In this document: positions 1 to 9,735 of the stretch, one piece after another | Numbering within the stretch: the stretch's first letter is position 1 | How the letters are laid out: each line of letters starts with the position of its first letter | Assembly: GCA_963924555.1 (NCBI GenBank) | Contig: OZ004598.1 | Coordinates: 124,001-188,000 of the forward strand | Length of the DNA: 64,000 bases | Source: Crambe crambe | Taxonomy: Eukaryota; Porifera; Demospongiae; Poecilosclerida; Crambeidae | Direction of reading: 5' to 3' | Notes under the pieces: model-generated | The model's input: the letters and a program-made list of their open reading frames with translations, nothing else | Told to the model about the DNA's origin: nothing | Databases searched by the model: none | Translations under genes and position numbers: made by a program

Positions 1-1244
1 CAATGCACCACACCTACTGATGACACAACTCTAAGCGATGCAGCAATAGAGAGTTCTGAAGATAATAGTGCTACATCCTTCAAATCCCCACCACTACCAT
101 CTGTCCCAAGAATCCCTCCCTCTGGCCCCATTGACCTTGGTCTTCTCAAGTCTCGCCTTCAGAATGCATACGCCACTCGACCCCCACAAATAGAAGTAAA
201 TCACATGACCTCTAAAAAGTAGGTCACATGATTTCAATGTTCTTGATTTTTTTTTTGCAGGTCTCAATGAATGATAGACCATCAAACTTTGATTCTAGAT
301 TCCCCACTCGCATGCGCACAACTTCCCAAGGTTGCTCCCCTTTCTCTGCTCCTTCCTCTATTGGTTCAAGCAGCAACTCCTCCTCCTCCTCTTCTGGCAA
401 CTCCCGTCCTCGTCTCTCCATGGAGGCCAGAATTTCCTCCCCCAGCAAGTCTGCCCCTTCCCCACACCTCCAATCACCGACAACTCATCAACCCTTTACC
501 AGTCCACAAAACAGCTCTTCCTCTCATTCTACTCGTTCATCCCTTGCCTGGCAACCCTCTCCATCCGGAAGGGCCAAGTACCAAGCCCAGCGGGGACACG
601 GGCAGGGAGGTCTAGGACGTGCCCTCCCTGATAGACGGGATATACCGCAGCAGGGAATGCGAACCTCTGGTACTCCTAGTCTGACCTCACGTCTGTCCAA
701 TCTGGAGATGGGACGTGTCACCAAGAAGAAAGCATCTCGTCAGCGAGCAGAAACTACTCCTGTTAATCCAACGTGGCTCAAGGCTGAAAAGAAAAGCATT
801 AGTGGCATTAACAATCCAGGTAAGTCTTAGAGATGTAGGCCAAGGGGGCAAAACAATTCACTTTTACTCTGCAGACTTGAAATCCATACTTGAACAAGCA
901 TCCATGGGTCATTACTTCACCATATTCCAGGAAGAAGAGGTAATGCAATGTCTCTCATATGATTTATTCTATTGCTAAATGTATGGGAATAGGTGGATGA
1001 GCATCTTTTTGTGAGTTTATGTGAGAAGGACCTTGTGGAGATGGGAATAAAGAACAAAGATGATAGGGACCAACTCGTGACCCTCATTGCAACACTGAAG
1101 TCACAGAGTAGCAGTCCAGGTCAGCTACTTCTAGTTGTCAATGTCCCTAGGTCTTCCATCGCAATCCCTACAGCCATGTCTAATAATTCCCCCCACCCTC
1201 CAGGCCAGGGTGTTAAAATAGTTTTTATTTTTCTGCCTCTGTAG
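1..1244 (+). CDS. SAM-domain protein, 3' part (5' end outside window)
   Basis: Four exons can be read with GT/AG borders: 1-195, 261-819, 875-939 and from 993. The first two encode a long Ser/Pro-rich, probably disordered region. The joined third and fourth exons encode a compact SAM domain: DLKSILEQASMGHYF, then VDEHLFVSLCEKDLVEMGI, ending near TLIATLK. SAM domains are small helical bundles that self-associate or bind other SAM proteins, so a scaffold or adaptor role is likely. After the domain the frame either reads through to a stop at 1244 or splices again (GT at about 1120, AG at about 1150) to a stop near 1220; I cannot tell which. The pattern recalls ANKS-type proteins, but no ankyrin repeats are in view, so I give no gene symbol. 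The SAM call is firm; orthology is open. Confidence 0.75.
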
Positions 1245-1939
1245 CTCCAGTGTCTGGTGGTTCCAGTGTTTTTATTTTTCAGTGACACTTTTAACAATCA
1301 TCTCAAGAGAATTAGTTATCATTATAATGATTATGCTTCAAGATAGTAGGGAAAATATGCTGTGCTCTCTTTGATAATTCAAGCTAGCTAGCTAGCTAAT
1401 AATTATTAGTGACTTGTTTGGTGAGAGGGTAACTTAACAGTTGAACAGTTGAAAATAATGTAGACCTGCTAAAGATAACGGTGTACAACTGTGACAATAA
1501 TGTTATGATACAAAGTGGCAAATTAAAATGAGTGTCCTCCTGACCATTGTAGCCAGAGACCACAAGTTAGCTATACAGTAGTTTAGGCAATATTTTCCGG
1601 CCTTCTTTCAATCAGGCTACGACTTCATTTACTTTTCTCTAATTCTTGATGACAAAATTAAAATATAATATATTTAGTGAACTCACTGCATTAAAATAAT
1701 CTTTGTCACCGAAAGAATAACTCAAGAATACATGTAAGGAAAATGTATTAAAAGTAGGTAACTTCTGATGCCCTAATTTCTATTGGTATAATTACATCAA
1801 TACTATGATTCTTCATTCTGAGAATAATGGGGGGAAATTTTAGCTATTCTGCTTCATACATTTTTGCCCTCTCTAATATCATTGCATCACAAATTCTTTC
1901 CATTTTGATCATCTGCCAATATTGATTCCATATTGGCAC
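1245..1939. other. AT-rich spacer, no gene seen
   Basis: I see no convincing coding exon here. The stretch is AT-rich and contains a short GCTA tetranucleotide run at about 1383-1400, a microsatellite type that recurs throughout the window (for example 51786-51803). Confidence 0.6.
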
Positions 1940-2410
1940 ATTCACTTTAACATACTCCCTAGAGGATCTTCCTTTGCCACTCAGTGGAGTAAATTTGACT
2001 TCAATTGCTTCAGAAAAAGCAAACTGTCTTCTTCTCTGAAGCTTTCATAAAATCCTTCATCCAAGGTTTCTTCATAGCTGACTTTGCTGTAGATAGAGTA
2101 ATAGTGAATTTTTACACTCTCCTCCATTGCACTTTAGAGGTAGTTTTTACCGAAGTTTAATCTGTTCAACAGGACAACTAATTTGTCTTGCTCTTACCAG
2201 AAGGTCCTGTGAAAACAAGAAGTCACTTGTACTTATTATTGCTATTGGTTTGGAGTGAGAGGTCTGTGAGAGAGAGGGCCAGGTATGACAAGTGTTCCTT
2301 CTGGAAAATGACTGTGATATTTTCTGTTTCATTTTGCCGACAGTAGCCACTACCAATGCAAGAGTTGAATTGCTGTCAACACTGCGCATGCCTACAACTA
2401 TGATGTGATA
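1940..2410 (-). pseudogene. decayed copy of the neighbouring small basic-protein gene
   Basis: This segment matches 2690-3120 closely over about 430 bp, including the exon that encodes the basic C-terminus. Here the last exon has one extra base in the run that reads TTGGTTTTTC in the sister copy, which moves the frame to an early stop. The first exon has also lost its counterpart of the PLTPLTK segment. The copy still has the ACTGCGCATGCC motif upstream at about 2391-2402. It is best read as a tandem duplicate that has lost function. It could instead be a transcribed non-coding copy. Confidence 0.65.
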
Positions 2411-2682
2411 ATGACATGACATCGACAGTACATGCTATCTTCAGTATTCAGTATAACTCCTATAATTATTTATATACCTGCAAAAATTAATCAGTGATAC
2501 TACGTACCGAGGCATCTAGTCTTTTAAGACTATTTACTGTACTTGTTCAGGAGAGAGCCACATAATTTATGGCATTTCTACCTAGCTATATGACATCACA
2601 AACATAAGTTCCAGTAACACATAATATATAGGTTATCTAGCTTCAGATTAAGTCAAAATTTGCATTACACATATTCGCACAT

Positions 2683-3086
2683 TCACTTTTTCACTCTCTG
2701 CATCTCTCTCCGTCTTTTAACATACTCCCTAGTGGATCTTCCTTTGCCACTCAGTGGAATCAGTTTGACTTCAATTGCTTCAGAAAAACCAACTGTCTTC
2801 TTCTCTGAAGCTTTCTTCATCCAAGGTTTCTTTATAGCTGACTTTTTTGCTGTAGATGTAGAGTATAATAGTGATTTTTACACTCTCCTCCATTGTACTA
2901 GTTCTTACTGAAGTTTAATCTGTTTTCAACAGGACAACCAATTGGTCTTGCTCTTACCAGAAGATCCTGTGAAAAAAAGAAGTCACTTGTACCTATTATT
3001 GCTATTGGTTTATTTACCTTTGTCAATGGAGTGAGAGGTCTGTGAGAGGGCCAGGTATGACAAGTGTTCCTTCTGGTCTGTTCCAT
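2683..3086 (-). CDS. small basic protein, 97 aa, unrecognised
   Basis: Three exons on the minus strand join in frame: 3018-3086, 2909-2966 and 2683-2849 (69, 58 and 167 nt; 98 codons with the stop), all with GT/AG borders. The protein starts MEQTRRNTCHTWPSH and ends in a Lys/Arg-rich tail that includes SGKGRSTREYVKRRRE. It has no signal peptide or membrane segment, and the charge suggests a nuclear or nucleic-acid-binding product (inference). A perfect TGCGCATGCGCA palindrome lies about 135 bp upstream of the start, as expected for a promoter. The decayed tandem copy next door preserves the same layout, which supports this being a real gene. I do not recognise the family. Confidence 0.6.
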
Positions 3087-3204
3087 TTTGGAAGAACCAC
3101 CGACAGTAGCCACTACCAATGCAAGAGTTGGTGGAAATTAAAAAATAATAATAATAATAAATAACGATATCGAGTCAATTGCTGTCAAAACGGTGTCAAA
3201 ACTG

Positions 3205-3232
3205 CGCATGCCTGCTGGTTGCGCATGCGCAA
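3205..3232. promoter_or_regulatory. NRF1-like palindromes TGCGCATGC
   Basis: A perfect palindrome TGCGCATGCGCA lies at 3220-3231, and a half-matching ACTGCGCATGCC about 15 bp away at 3201-3212. This fits the consensus known for the NRF1 family. The pair sits just upstream of the small minus-strand gene starting at 3086. Confidence 0.5.
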
Positions 3233-3781
3233 ACTGCAGAGTAAATCATTTTTATGTTACACCTGAGTAGCCTCCCTCAGTCACTTGACATTCTTTTTTC
3301 CCCGCATATGCCCTTTAGGCTTTACATTGCTTGATTGATTGAAAAGTAAGAACTATACTCGGGTGGGGGAGCAAGCTGTGCCCGCTCTGTGATGATGAAC
3401 TGGAGGGCCAACTGGTGGTGCATATTTTGGAGGAGCATGATGATCATCTTCACTTGAATTTAGCTGAAACTGAACTTTGTTGTTGTCTGTTAATTTTAAT
3501 TTTTGTAATGCTTCTTGCTGGGCGATGATCCTTTGACCTTTGACCGAGCTAATAGAGACCAATGAGACATTGGTCTCTATTTTTAATTGCTTGTAATCAC
3601 CTTTGAACCTTTATTTAGTCCTTTGGGCCTTTGTTCCATTAAACATTGACATTGATAATGCATTAATTTTTGTGATCAGCTTTGTAGGCTTTATATTGCT
3701 ATATTTGGCGCACCCACTTCAATCAGCTGTTGGAGAAAAATAATTATTAAATCTTATTTTATGATGAGTAATGACACAGTT
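3233..3781. other. spacer with a small hairpin
   Basis: No gene is supported here. A short inverted repeat, AGAGACCAATG...CATTGGTCTCT, at about 3554-3580 can form a hairpin. A 69-codon minus-strand open frame at 3353-3562 has no recognisable features, so I do not call it. Confidence 0.45.
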
Positions 3782-4270
3782 TTATTTATCCTCTCCACTT
3801 GTGTTCGAATCTTGCTTTTTTGGTTCTAAGCTCTTGTAGTCCTTCTCATAGGATGATGCCAATTCAGTGGCTCTACCCAGTAGTAGATTCAACCGTGGAA
3901 TCTGTAATGTGGGATCTGTGTAATGCCACCACTCAAACAATGGGTTAGGTTTCACACAGGCAATAATTGCACAGGCTATTAAGTGCTCGAGTTATGGCCA
4001 GGCAGCAAATAATGCAGGAATCTAATGTGTGTCAGTGTGATAAGGTGGATGTGGCTACAACCATGGCAGTATTAAACACACTTAAGAATGACAGGATTGC
4101 TCTCAAAATTAGTTCACTCTAGCGGTCCAGAATGGTACACATTACCTGATAGTTTTGAGCAATGTAGACCCCAACAATTGTACCAGATGCTAACCCAATC
4201 TGAAATAAAACAAGTTAATCATATCACAATACATGCAGCACACACTTACCACCCATGACCACACTCCCAT
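3782..4270 (-). CDS. STMP1: STMP1-like mitochondrial single-pass micropeptide, 64 aa
   Basis: Three exons join in frame: 4250-4270 (21 nt, MGVWSWV), 4146-4199 (54 nt) and 3782-3901 (120 nt with stop). The middle exon encodes the hydrophobic segment GTIVGVYIAQNYQ, followed by IPRLNLLLGRATELASSYEK. Human STMP1 has the same order, GNVVGMYLAQNYDIPNL, then a charged Lys-rich tail. STMP1 is a very short inner-membrane mitochondrial peptide of about 47 residues in human, linked to respiratory-chain function; this copy has a longer polar tail. The individual exons are too short to be found by an open-frame scan. The gene is divergent from MRPL38 with 114 bp between start codons. Confidence is good because the motif spans an exon junction exactly. 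Confidence 0.82.
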
Positions 4271-4384
4271 TGTTAATAGCTGCTGCCAACAGTTTGCTTA
4301 GATGAAATTTGTTATGATGCGCATCAATTAAAATAGTGGTGCGCACTATTAGGGGTGACGGGCATTAATTAGAGTAATTTCCAC
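4271..4384. promoter_or_regulatory. shared promoter STMP1 / MRPL38
   Basis: This 114-bp gap separates two divergent start codons, both of mitochondrial genes. It contains GATGCGCATC and GGTGCGCAC motifs at about 4317-4356, which resemble NRF1 half sites. It probably acts bidirectionally. Confidence 0.45.
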
Positions 4385-6067
4385 ATGGCCACAGTTCTGC
4401 TCTCACTGAGGAGCAGTGCTCTCCAAAGAGCGACTGCCACTCTACTGGCATGCAATATGAAGTGTTGTACGTTGATTGACTCTTCAGGGAAGTTGAGCAA
4501 CAAACAGTACCGAGTCCTCAGGGCCGAGACGCATAGGAAGAATCGACGTGATCCTGACCTAGAGAGAAAAGCAAGACTTGAGCAGTGTATGTGTGTGGAG
4601 GTATATCATAAGGGTTCCATGGACTGCATAGGGACCCATCCCTTATTAACCATGTGAGAATTTCATCTGAGGCCAATCAACCTTGACATCTAGCTAGCTA
4701 GGTAGGTAGATGTTATCAGGCCAGGGCCAGGGCCAGGGCATTGTGTTGGACCAATAGAGAATATTTTATAGTTGACTTATTCATGCATGATTATGCTGTC
4801 ACTGATCATCTTGGGAGGTATGTTCAGAAAGCAGAAGAGGCAATGATCCATGGGCCATTCTGAGCAAATATACCAATAGTACTTGTGTGAATCTAGCCAT
4901 TCAGCATGAGGCCTAGATTCACTTCTTGGTCGTGTAAAAAAATTTTTTACGAGACCAATGTAGGTATTCAGCATGATGTCTAGATTTGTTAGCATTTCCA
5001 GGATGATCAGTGCTCAAGTGGTCCCTTTTGCTTAGCCTATCAACGTTCCAATGATCCCTGCTCTCATCATGTGGTCTTGTATCTAGTGTTTGTCCCCCTG
5101 GATGAGGTCAAAAGAGACTGGCTGGATCCAAGGGGGAAGGCTACTAACCAACTTCAAACTATTGGGATCCATGATCATATATATCAGGACGTCTTTGGGA
5201 TTGTATTTCGTCCCCTTGGGTTTCTGGAGGTATGCTATATGCCACTGCACCATGTTAAGTGGGGTGATGTGATGCCAGCTAAAAACATGGCATCTGCCCC
5301 AGTAGTAAGTCTGCCCAAAGGTCTCAAGGGCAAGTATGCAAGTCTCATCATGACCAACCCTGATGGCCACTTGCAAGACAGCACTAAAGAACTTCTCCAC
5401 TGGTTTGTGTAAGTCCACCAAACATATGCTTAGCTGCTTTTCTGTATAGTGTTGTCATAGCCTTCCCATGCAGGATTAACATTCCTCTGGAGAATGGGTG
5501 TGGAGAATTTACCCGCGGTCAATCTCTCATCCCCTACTTACCTCCTGTCCCCCCAAAAGGAACTGGTTTTCATCGCTATGTGTTCTCCCTGTACACCCAT
5601 TCCACCCCACTCCCCTCCAACTCCCCCTATGTGGGTGTGGCCAAGAAAAGCTGGTTGCAGGAACGGTTGTTTTCCAGTGTTCAGTTCCTGAGAGATGGCG
5701 CGAGTGTGGAGGGAGGCATAACTCCCTGGACTTTCTGCTTCTGCCAGACGCAATGGGATAACTCTGTACACCATACTTACCAAAACATTCTCAGTAAGTG
5801 TGCATTAAATAGAACTTAGGAATGTGTTTCTTCATTCTTTGATTGTAGTACCTTAACTTATTAAAGCTATTAGTCTCTTTAATTACATGGAATCTCCCAA
5901 CATTCCCTCAGCTACTGGTTCCTATTAATTTCGTTTCAGTGAATGAGTGTTTATTTGATGCAGAGTGGCCTGAACCAGTGTTTGCCCCAGAAAGGAAGCT
6001 AAGACCTCATGCACTCAGAAAGATCGAAGTCAATGCAGCTAGACAGTCTAGATACATCAATATCTGA
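4385..6067 (+). CDS. MRPL38: mitochondrial large-subunit ribosomal protein mL38 (PEBP fold)
   Basis: Exons 4385-4586, 5087-5408, 5474-5793 and 5964-6067 join in frame to 315 residues. The first exon supplies a basic N-terminus likely to act as mitochondrial import sequence, ending ERKARLEQ. The core carries the family signatures MTNPDGHLQ, IPYLPPVPPKGTGFHRYVF, TPWTFCFCQTQWDNSVHH and WPEPVFAPERKLRP, which align with human MRPL38 (TNLDGHLLE, YLPPFPARGSGFHRF, FFQCRWDDSV). mL38 is a PEBP-like protein of the mitochondrial large ribosomal subunit. Human MRPL38 has 380 residues, so the N-terminal half is shorter here. The 500-bp first intron could hide one more small exon. The upstream neighbour is the mitochondrial peptide STMP1. 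Confidence 0.9.
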
Positions 6068-6345
6068 CCATGATTGCAACTCTCTCTCTCTCTCTCTCTC
6101 TGGTCTCTCGGGTTTGTTGCTAAAAAGAGGCAGTATATTTAGCATGATGGCCTTTTGCATGAGTTTACGCATGACTCTAGGGCTAGGGCTAAGGAAACAA
6201 ACATTTCCATTAAAGAGATCATTACACTGTTTACACTGGATATATTTCTTATGATGATGAAGTGAGCGGTTTGCCGTACTGTGAAGTGGTATATGTGAGT
6301 TATGGTACAAGTTATGATGCCACTTCTTCACTTGATAAGAGTAGA

Positions 6346-9300
6346 GTTACGAGACTGGGCCTGTTTTTTCATCAGGATTTTGTTCAGTGACTTCTTCCTC
6401 CTCCTTCTCATTGTCCCATATCGAACCTCTCTTTCCCCCAGGCACTATGTGTATAAATTCCTCCCCCAACTGCAAAAGAGGTGCCAGCGCATTTCCCATT
6501 TCATACATCTGCAACACACAACAAGAAGTTCAGTAATACTGTATCAAAGCCCTGGAGTGGAACCTCTAATGAAGGACCCTAGAAATAACCTCTCCAATAA
6601 AGGACCTCCTATACTGTCACCTTTGAATAATGGACACACTTGGGACCCAGCTTTTTGTCCTTTGTAGAGAGGTTGTCCTCTTTTGGAGGTCATTTTGGAG
6701 TAAGGTATAACTTTTAGACTGTCCTTTGTTGAAAGGTTTGTCCTCTTTCAGAGTGTCCCTTATTTGAAGAGAGAACAAACTCTTTACAGAGCTGCTCCCA
6801 ATGTGTCCTTTATTTAGGGGTTCCCCTCCTCAGTAAACACACCTCAAGGTCAGGGTTCACTGGTTTCTTCTCTCTCAAGTGACTATCATAGAGCTTGAAT
6901 TGATTGGTTGCTTCGGTGGCTTTTCCAGAGTTGTACAGGAAAATGGCATAATTGAGGTGGACCAAAGGGGTCACACTGCAAACACATAGCAAGTATTATA
7001 GAGTCAAGGAAATTGAAGGAATATAAACTAACTCTTCAAGTTTGAGACTTTCCTCATACACACGACTTGCATTCTCCATATCCTCCAATTTGGTAAGAAC
7101 AACTGATCATAAAAAAACAATAACGACAATAAGTGACCAGAATCCAAACACATTTTTCATTAGTCTTCCAAAAAGACGCTGAGTCATTATAGTAATTATG
7201 GAAAGAGTACACTGAAAACATTACTTAGAAACAGCTATTACTCTCATTAACATTTGTGAAGCTAAGGTCTACTTGATTTACTGGCTAGGAGCATGAAGAG
7301 TAGGCTGGACTGAGGTTTGTAACTGGTGGCTGCTCGTAGAAAGTGGAAGGCAGAAGCATACTGCTGAGTAGTGAGATGGATCAGACCAAGGTTGTAGAGA
7401 ATGCGCCAGTCAAAGGGGTCCAGGTAAGTGGCCCGCTTCAAACAGCTAATAGCCTGCAACATAATTAGAGAAACTATAAGAGGATCTCATTATAGTGAGA
7501 CTCCCCCTCATGCAAACTGATACCTGAAAAAAAAGAAAAAAGAATTCAATCAGGGACCTCCACATTGACTCTATGGCTTTTTAAACACTCCCAGAATTCC
7601 AATCTTTGAAATGCTCATATTATATCAAAGACTCTAGTCGTGGAAATTTCCCAAACTGTGTGTGTAGGGTCAGAGGTCACTTACAGCAATGTATTTTTTC
7701 TTGCCAAAGTTACACATGCCAATGTTATTCCAGAGATGAGGCGACTCAGGCATTGTTGCAGCTGCTATTCGATATTTGGAAAGTGCCACATCGAAATCAT
7801 CGTGTTGCTGCATCATAGACCCCACAGCCAGGATTGCATTGCCCTTACCAGGGTCAAAGGTCAATGCACTTCCCAGGGCCTCAAAGGCTCGATGGGATTT
7901 GCCAAGTTGGAGATAGAGGAGACCAAGGGTGGTAAGAAGGTCAGGGTCCTCAGGGTTCCATCTAAACAGTCGAGAAAAGTGCTATAAAAAAGGTTTCTTA
8001 TTGAATAACAAATGAGATCTCTAAGAGTGGAACCATTTTCAAATCATTTGTATAATGTTGGGTTCCAGGGAGTGTGTTCCTACCTGACAGCCTTCCTGTA
8101 GACATCCAGGGCACACTCCAAGGAATTGGTCAGCAAGTAGACCTTTCCCAGCTGCTTATATGTCACAGTCTGAGGACTTTGCTGCAGTGCAGCTAGAAAA
8201 TACTCTATTGCCTGCACACATAAAGAACTACTGGATGACTCACTGGATGAAACTTAATGCACCATAGTACCCTTACTGGTATAATATATTACCTTATCAT
8301 AGTTCCCAACATACACTGAGCACACACCTTCATTGTGCAAAATCTCCTATGTGTCACAAAAACTTTAAAAAATGAACTGGACAAGTCCAGTTGCTCACTT
8401 ACCCAGTCATTGGGACTTAGCAGGCTCGCTTCATCATAAGTGGATAAGGCAGCTTTGTGTCTACCCAACAGAAACCTAAGAATTCACCACAAAAACATAC
8501 CAACTCCAAAACTACTTGCACCGTAGACTTTAAAAAAGAAGAAAGGTCAAGTCCTGCAGGTGCTATGAACAGTTTTCGAATTCAAACTAAAAAGCATTAC
8601 TTCTCACCAACCACCAAACTTCACTGATTTTTGGTTTGTAGCTTTGTAGATACCAACAAATCCTTCTGTAATTTTGTAGAGAGTGCTACTAAGAAGCTTT
8701 AGGCTGAAAATCAGCCACTTAATTTCAGCGGTCGGTGAGAAACAATGCTTTTTATCTCTAAAGAGTAAAAAGACTCGTAGGACCTGTAAGAATTAACCTT
8801 TTTTCTTCATTTTTAGTGTGTGTATTAGTGATATACTACCTTATAACTCTGTGCAATTTGAAGTCCATAGCTATCGTATTTTTGGAGTTATTAATATTGT
8901 ATATCCACAGTTAGACTTACTGTCCCCTGGCCACCTGTTTGAGACTGGCTGCACTATTCGGGTTCAGGAGCACAGCCTTCAGGAATAACTCCAGTGACGC
9001 CTGCAAGTCACCTTCCTGGCGATTCACCAGACCTAGGGATAAGGACATCATGTGATGATATAATTAATAAGACACTGCTTACCTAGGATATAGATCGCAT
9101 ATTCACATAGTTCATCTGTTTCCACAAGGATTTGTTTCGCTAGCATCTAAAATAGAGTTAAGTTCAAATGTTATGCTATTTTTCTACTTACCTTGCAAGC
9201 TTCAAAATCTTTTCTAATGTAGTGCAAGTGAATTAGCCAGTTCCGTCTTTCAAAAATGGGGATATCTGGAGCTATGAGGTCACCAGTAATATAGACAGCG

Positions 9301-9484
9301 GGTTATTTTAATTAATGCACACCACAACAATACCTTTGGTTGCCCTAATGACTCTCCCTTCTACGCCTTTTCTAGGTCCCACTGAGCCTTTAGGTCTAGG
9401 AATGGGAACATTTGTCTCATCTTTTTTCTCGGAAGAATCAGACTCAGAACTAGTCTTATAAACGAAGCTTCCCGACTTCTCCAT
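6346..9484 (-). CDS. BBS4: Bardet-Biedl syndrome 4 protein, TPR subunit of the BBSome
   Basis: About twelve exons are read right to left: 9334-9484, 9192-9271, 9083-9146, 8921-9032, 8403-8475, about 8295-8342, 8085-8213, 7690-7961, 7265-7454, 7034-7105, 6837-6975 and 6346-6508. Tetratricopeptide repeats run through most of the protein. Near-identity to animal BBS4 is seen in [31 protein letters not shown] and [16 protein letters not shown]4 is a core TPR subunit of the BBSome coat, which carries membrane proteins into and out of cilia. I chose the ATG at 9484 because the upstream in-frame GTG is not a normal start. The tail ([19 protein letters not shown] to a TAA at 6346) is less conserved and acidic. 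The last intron contains a MITE of the window-wide family. Confidence 0.95.
6545..6832. mobile_element. CAGT-ended MITE copy (with nested partial copy) in BBS4 intron
   Basis: The segment begins GAGTGGAACCTCTAATG and ends GTGTCCTTTATTTAGGGG. Internally it has CCTTTGTAGAGAGGTTGTCC and CTTTTGGAGGTC, found in all copies of this family. Length and internal repetition suggest two overlapping copies. Confidence 0.7.
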
Positions 9485-9735
9485 CCTGCCCACTTTATAA
9501 ATGATTATTATTGCGCGCGCATGTGATTAGCATGCATGCTAGCTATGCATGCAAGCGCAATTAGGTCAGGAGGAAAATTGAACCTCCTATAGTATCTATG
9601 ATTGAACCTGCTAGTTTGGTGGTTGATAAGCTATAAGATGAGAAGCTAAGTTTATCGCAACTCATAATCTTATGATACTGAGGCAGCTAAGTTATCGCTT
9701 ATTGATGTCGCTTATTGAAGTAAAGTAAGTAGTCT
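9485..9735. promoter_or_regulatory. divergent promoter BBS4 / propeller protein
   Basis: A 251-bp gap lies between the two start codons. It contains alternating GCGCGCGCATG and nested ATGCATGC / GCTAGC palindromes at about 9512-9552. No TATA box is obvious. Confidence 0.4.

Noticed and set aside
3353-3562. 69-codon minus-strand frame with a Pro/His-rich end
   Set aside because: It has no domain, no splice partner and no sign of conservation.
5083-5421. 112-codon minus-strand frame opposite MRPL38 exon 2
   Set aside because: It is the shadow of a conserved coding exon on the plus strand.
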